From assembly GCF_900452865.1 (NCBI RefSeq), contig NZ_UGOZ01000001.1, positions 1,240,001-1,304,000 on the forward strand: 64,000 nucleotides of DNA, in the 5' to 3' direction. The notes beneath the pieces are model-generated. The model did no database searches. It was given only the letters and a program-made list of their open reading frames with translations, and had not been told where the DNA came from. The stretch comes from Legionella taurinensis. Its GTDB lineage: Bacteria > Pseudomonadota > Gammaproteobacteria > Legionellales > Legionellaceae. A program made the position numbers and the translations under genes. Position 1 is the first letter of the stretch. The number at the start of each line of letters is the position of its first letter. Below are positions 60,599-64,000 of the stretch, piece after piece.

Positions 60599-61491
60599 TT
60601 TCTAACTCCTTGTAACAAGAGATCATCGCGTAATAGGTGCTCCAGACCAAAGCAGGAATGGCGGCTTTGATTATGACTTAAAGGGATGCCGTCCTGCGTT
60701 CGGTTGATGTCAATAAACCAGAGATCGCCGGCCAGTTGTTGCGACACGCAATTTAAAAAACCGTCTGAACACTTGTCCAGATAAATTTTGGTGATTTTTA
60801 ATCCGGCATTGAGAAAATAACCATTGCAATAGCTGGCGGAAGAGAAGGGCGAAGCGGTGACGTCGGTGCCAATCACGGTGCGGAAAGAAACCGGCAGAGA
60901 CAACCGTCCCGGCGTACCCAGGAGCAATTCGTCGTTGAACAGAGCCATGTCGCCTACGCGTTGTTGACGGACTGAGTCATTGCGATAGCCAAGCAGCCAA
61001 CCGAGCGAGGATTCAAAAATGTTGCCGTCCATCACCTCGTCTGCTAACGGCGTACCGCCGCTTGAGGGAGCAATGGCAATGACGTCTGCAATCCGGCGGC
61101 TTAATTTGTAATACCGCTTATCGTAAGTGGGATTGGACAGAATCCAGCGCAGCACATTGGCGCCGTTGGAGTGGGTGTAGACAACCAGTTTACCTATTTT
61201 TTTGGCCTTGATGAACGCCAGCAATTGATCGGCGGTGCATCCGGCGGCGTCTTCATGCCACATGTACTGACTGTAATCGCAGGCGACAACCCAATAATTG
61301 TCAGGGTTTGGTAACGACTCAGCCATGTAGGCAATGAAGTCTTTTTTCCAATACCCGCCATTGGCATCGGTACGGTGATCATTGGTGCCGTGAATGAAAG
61401 CGATACCGAGGTTATCGGGAGAGGAGGCGGAAAAGCTGACGCTGGAAAAAGCAAAGAATAACAAACAGAAAAAAAATCGTGATAAGTCCAT
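60595..61491 (-). CDS. Secreted alpha/beta hydrolase (lipase/esterase-like)
   Basis: A 298-residue exported protein, signal peptide ending SSVSFSA. Oxyanion HG at residues 34-35 (AFIHGTNDH), nucleophile Ser108 in YTHSNGAN (the usual first Gly is Thr), and IAPSSGGTPLADEV after the nucleophile, as in extracellular lipases. Cysteines near 71, 85 and in the C-terminal half suggest disulfides. First gene of an operon with the DUF4785-like gene and rmuC. The substrate is unknown. Confidence 0.7.
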   Translation of the reverse strand: MDLSRFFFCLLFFAFSSVSFSASSPDNLGIAFIHGTNDHRTDANGGYWKKDFIAYMAESLPNPDNYWVVACDYSQYMWHEDAAGCTADQLLAFIKAKKIGKLVVYTHSNGANVLRWILSNPTYDKRYYKLSRRIADVIAIAPSSGGTPLADEVMDGNIFESSLGWLLGYRNDSVRQQRVGDMALFNDELLLGTPGRLSLPVSFRTVIGTDVTASPFSSASYCNGYFLNAGLKITKIYLDKCSDGFLNCVSQQLAGDLWFIDINRTQDGIPLSHNQSRHSCFGLEHLLRDDLLLQGVRK

Positions 61492-61680
61492 TTCTTAAAA
61501 GCCCTGTTTAAAAGCCAAGCGGTATCTATACCATAATCGGGAGTTTGACGGCAAGAAAAAGAGGAATAAATCGGTCCTTGCCGTGCGCATTAATTGGTTA
61601 GGTAAACACGCTTAAGCGGCAGGCGCTTTACTGTGTCTTGCCTATAATTATGCTAGACTTTGTTTTTTTATTTTCGATGA

Positions 61681-63723
<2,043 letters not shown>

Positions 63724-63788
63724 CTAAAGCAGTCGGTGCTCCCATCATAGTATCGGATAATCAGGCATTTAAGGAAAGGATTCATCAT

Positions 63789-64000
63789 TTGAACATACTA
63801 CGCAAAAGCAGCTTACTTTTGTTATGTATCTTCCTGTTGTTGACGCCGTCTGCCTGGTGCCTCGTGCTGAATGACCCTTATCCTGACAATGAATCGCAGG
63901 AAAAAGTGTACTACTCGTCGTTTGCAGAGCAGCCGAAAACCCTTGATCCCGCACGCTCCTACTCCAGTAATGAATACCAATTCATCGGGCAGATTTACGA
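63789..64000 (+). CDS. Family 5 extracellular solute-binding protein, N-terminus only
   Basis: Begins at TTG 63789 with AGGAAAGGA upstream. The first 20 codons form a signal peptide (leucine-rich, ending TPSAWC or nearby). Next come LNDPYPDNESQEKVYYSSF and QPKTLDPARSYSSNEYQFI, the usual opening of oligopeptide-binding proteins (DPP/OppA type). The rest is beyond the window. Confidence 0.75.
   Translation, partial: MNILRKSSLLLLCIFLLLTPSAWCLVLNDPYPDNESQEKVYYSSFAEQPKTLDPARSYSSNEYQFIGQIY

Overview
The window reads as chromosome of a Legionella species or close relative. The strongest marker is a mip gene (17336-18082) whose product follows the Legionella macrophage infectivity potentiator almost residue for residue in its FKBP half. 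Supporting markers are helCBA metal efflux genes, a csrA gene beside an LPS-type sugar cluster, a mevalonate pathway and a Fic-domain protein of effector type. Mip carries an extra Thr/Ala/Pro-rich linker and several genes differ from what I remember of L. pneumophila, so it is probably another species; which one cannot be said from this window.

Layout. 1-9825 is the edge of a surface polysaccharide cluster: two tandem, overlapping Wzt-like export ATPases (the first cut by the window edge), a secreted transglutaminase-fold protein, an asparagine synthase-like amidotransferase with two nucleotide-sugar epimerase/dehydratases, pgi and a WecA/WbpL-type initiating transferase. 10000-22900 is mostly housekeeping: csrA with a structured leader, birA with a phosphopantetheinyl transferase, accA-tilS, an MFS pump, sdaA, mip, an AmpG-like permease, and mvaS-mvaA-GHMP kinase for isoprenoid synthesis. 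22950-24870 is the most island-like stretch: an AT-rich unknown gene whose reading frame continues antisense through tRNA-Leu(CAA), a small secreted protein and REP-like palindromes.

24898-29270 holds purB-nadB-nadA (convergent with the previous block); 29459-35077 is helCBA with helC split by one extra base in an A tract. 35158-42313 is a tightly overlapping five-gene run (ppsA, CPA2 antiporter, nadC, a MurG-like transferase, an M20 peptidase), followed by comEA with leader hairpins. 42747-43475 has no intact gene; it holds a decayed GIY-YIG nuclease gene and an inverted pair of REP-like palindromes. Then come mreBCD, an oppositely oriented Fic protein, rluE diverging from icd, clpS-clpA, a WaaE-like glycosyltransferase, potABCD, a Cys-rich secreted protein, a lipase-DUF4785-rmuC operon, ligA, and the start of a family 5 solute-binding protein.

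No CRISPR array, rRNA, complete insertion sequence or prophage was seen. The best candidates for new biology are the gene/tRNA-Leu overlap, the Fic protein with an incomplete Fic motif, the tandem Wzt ATPases, and RNA structures in front of csrA and comEA. None amounts to a clearly new multi-gene system from sequence reading alone.
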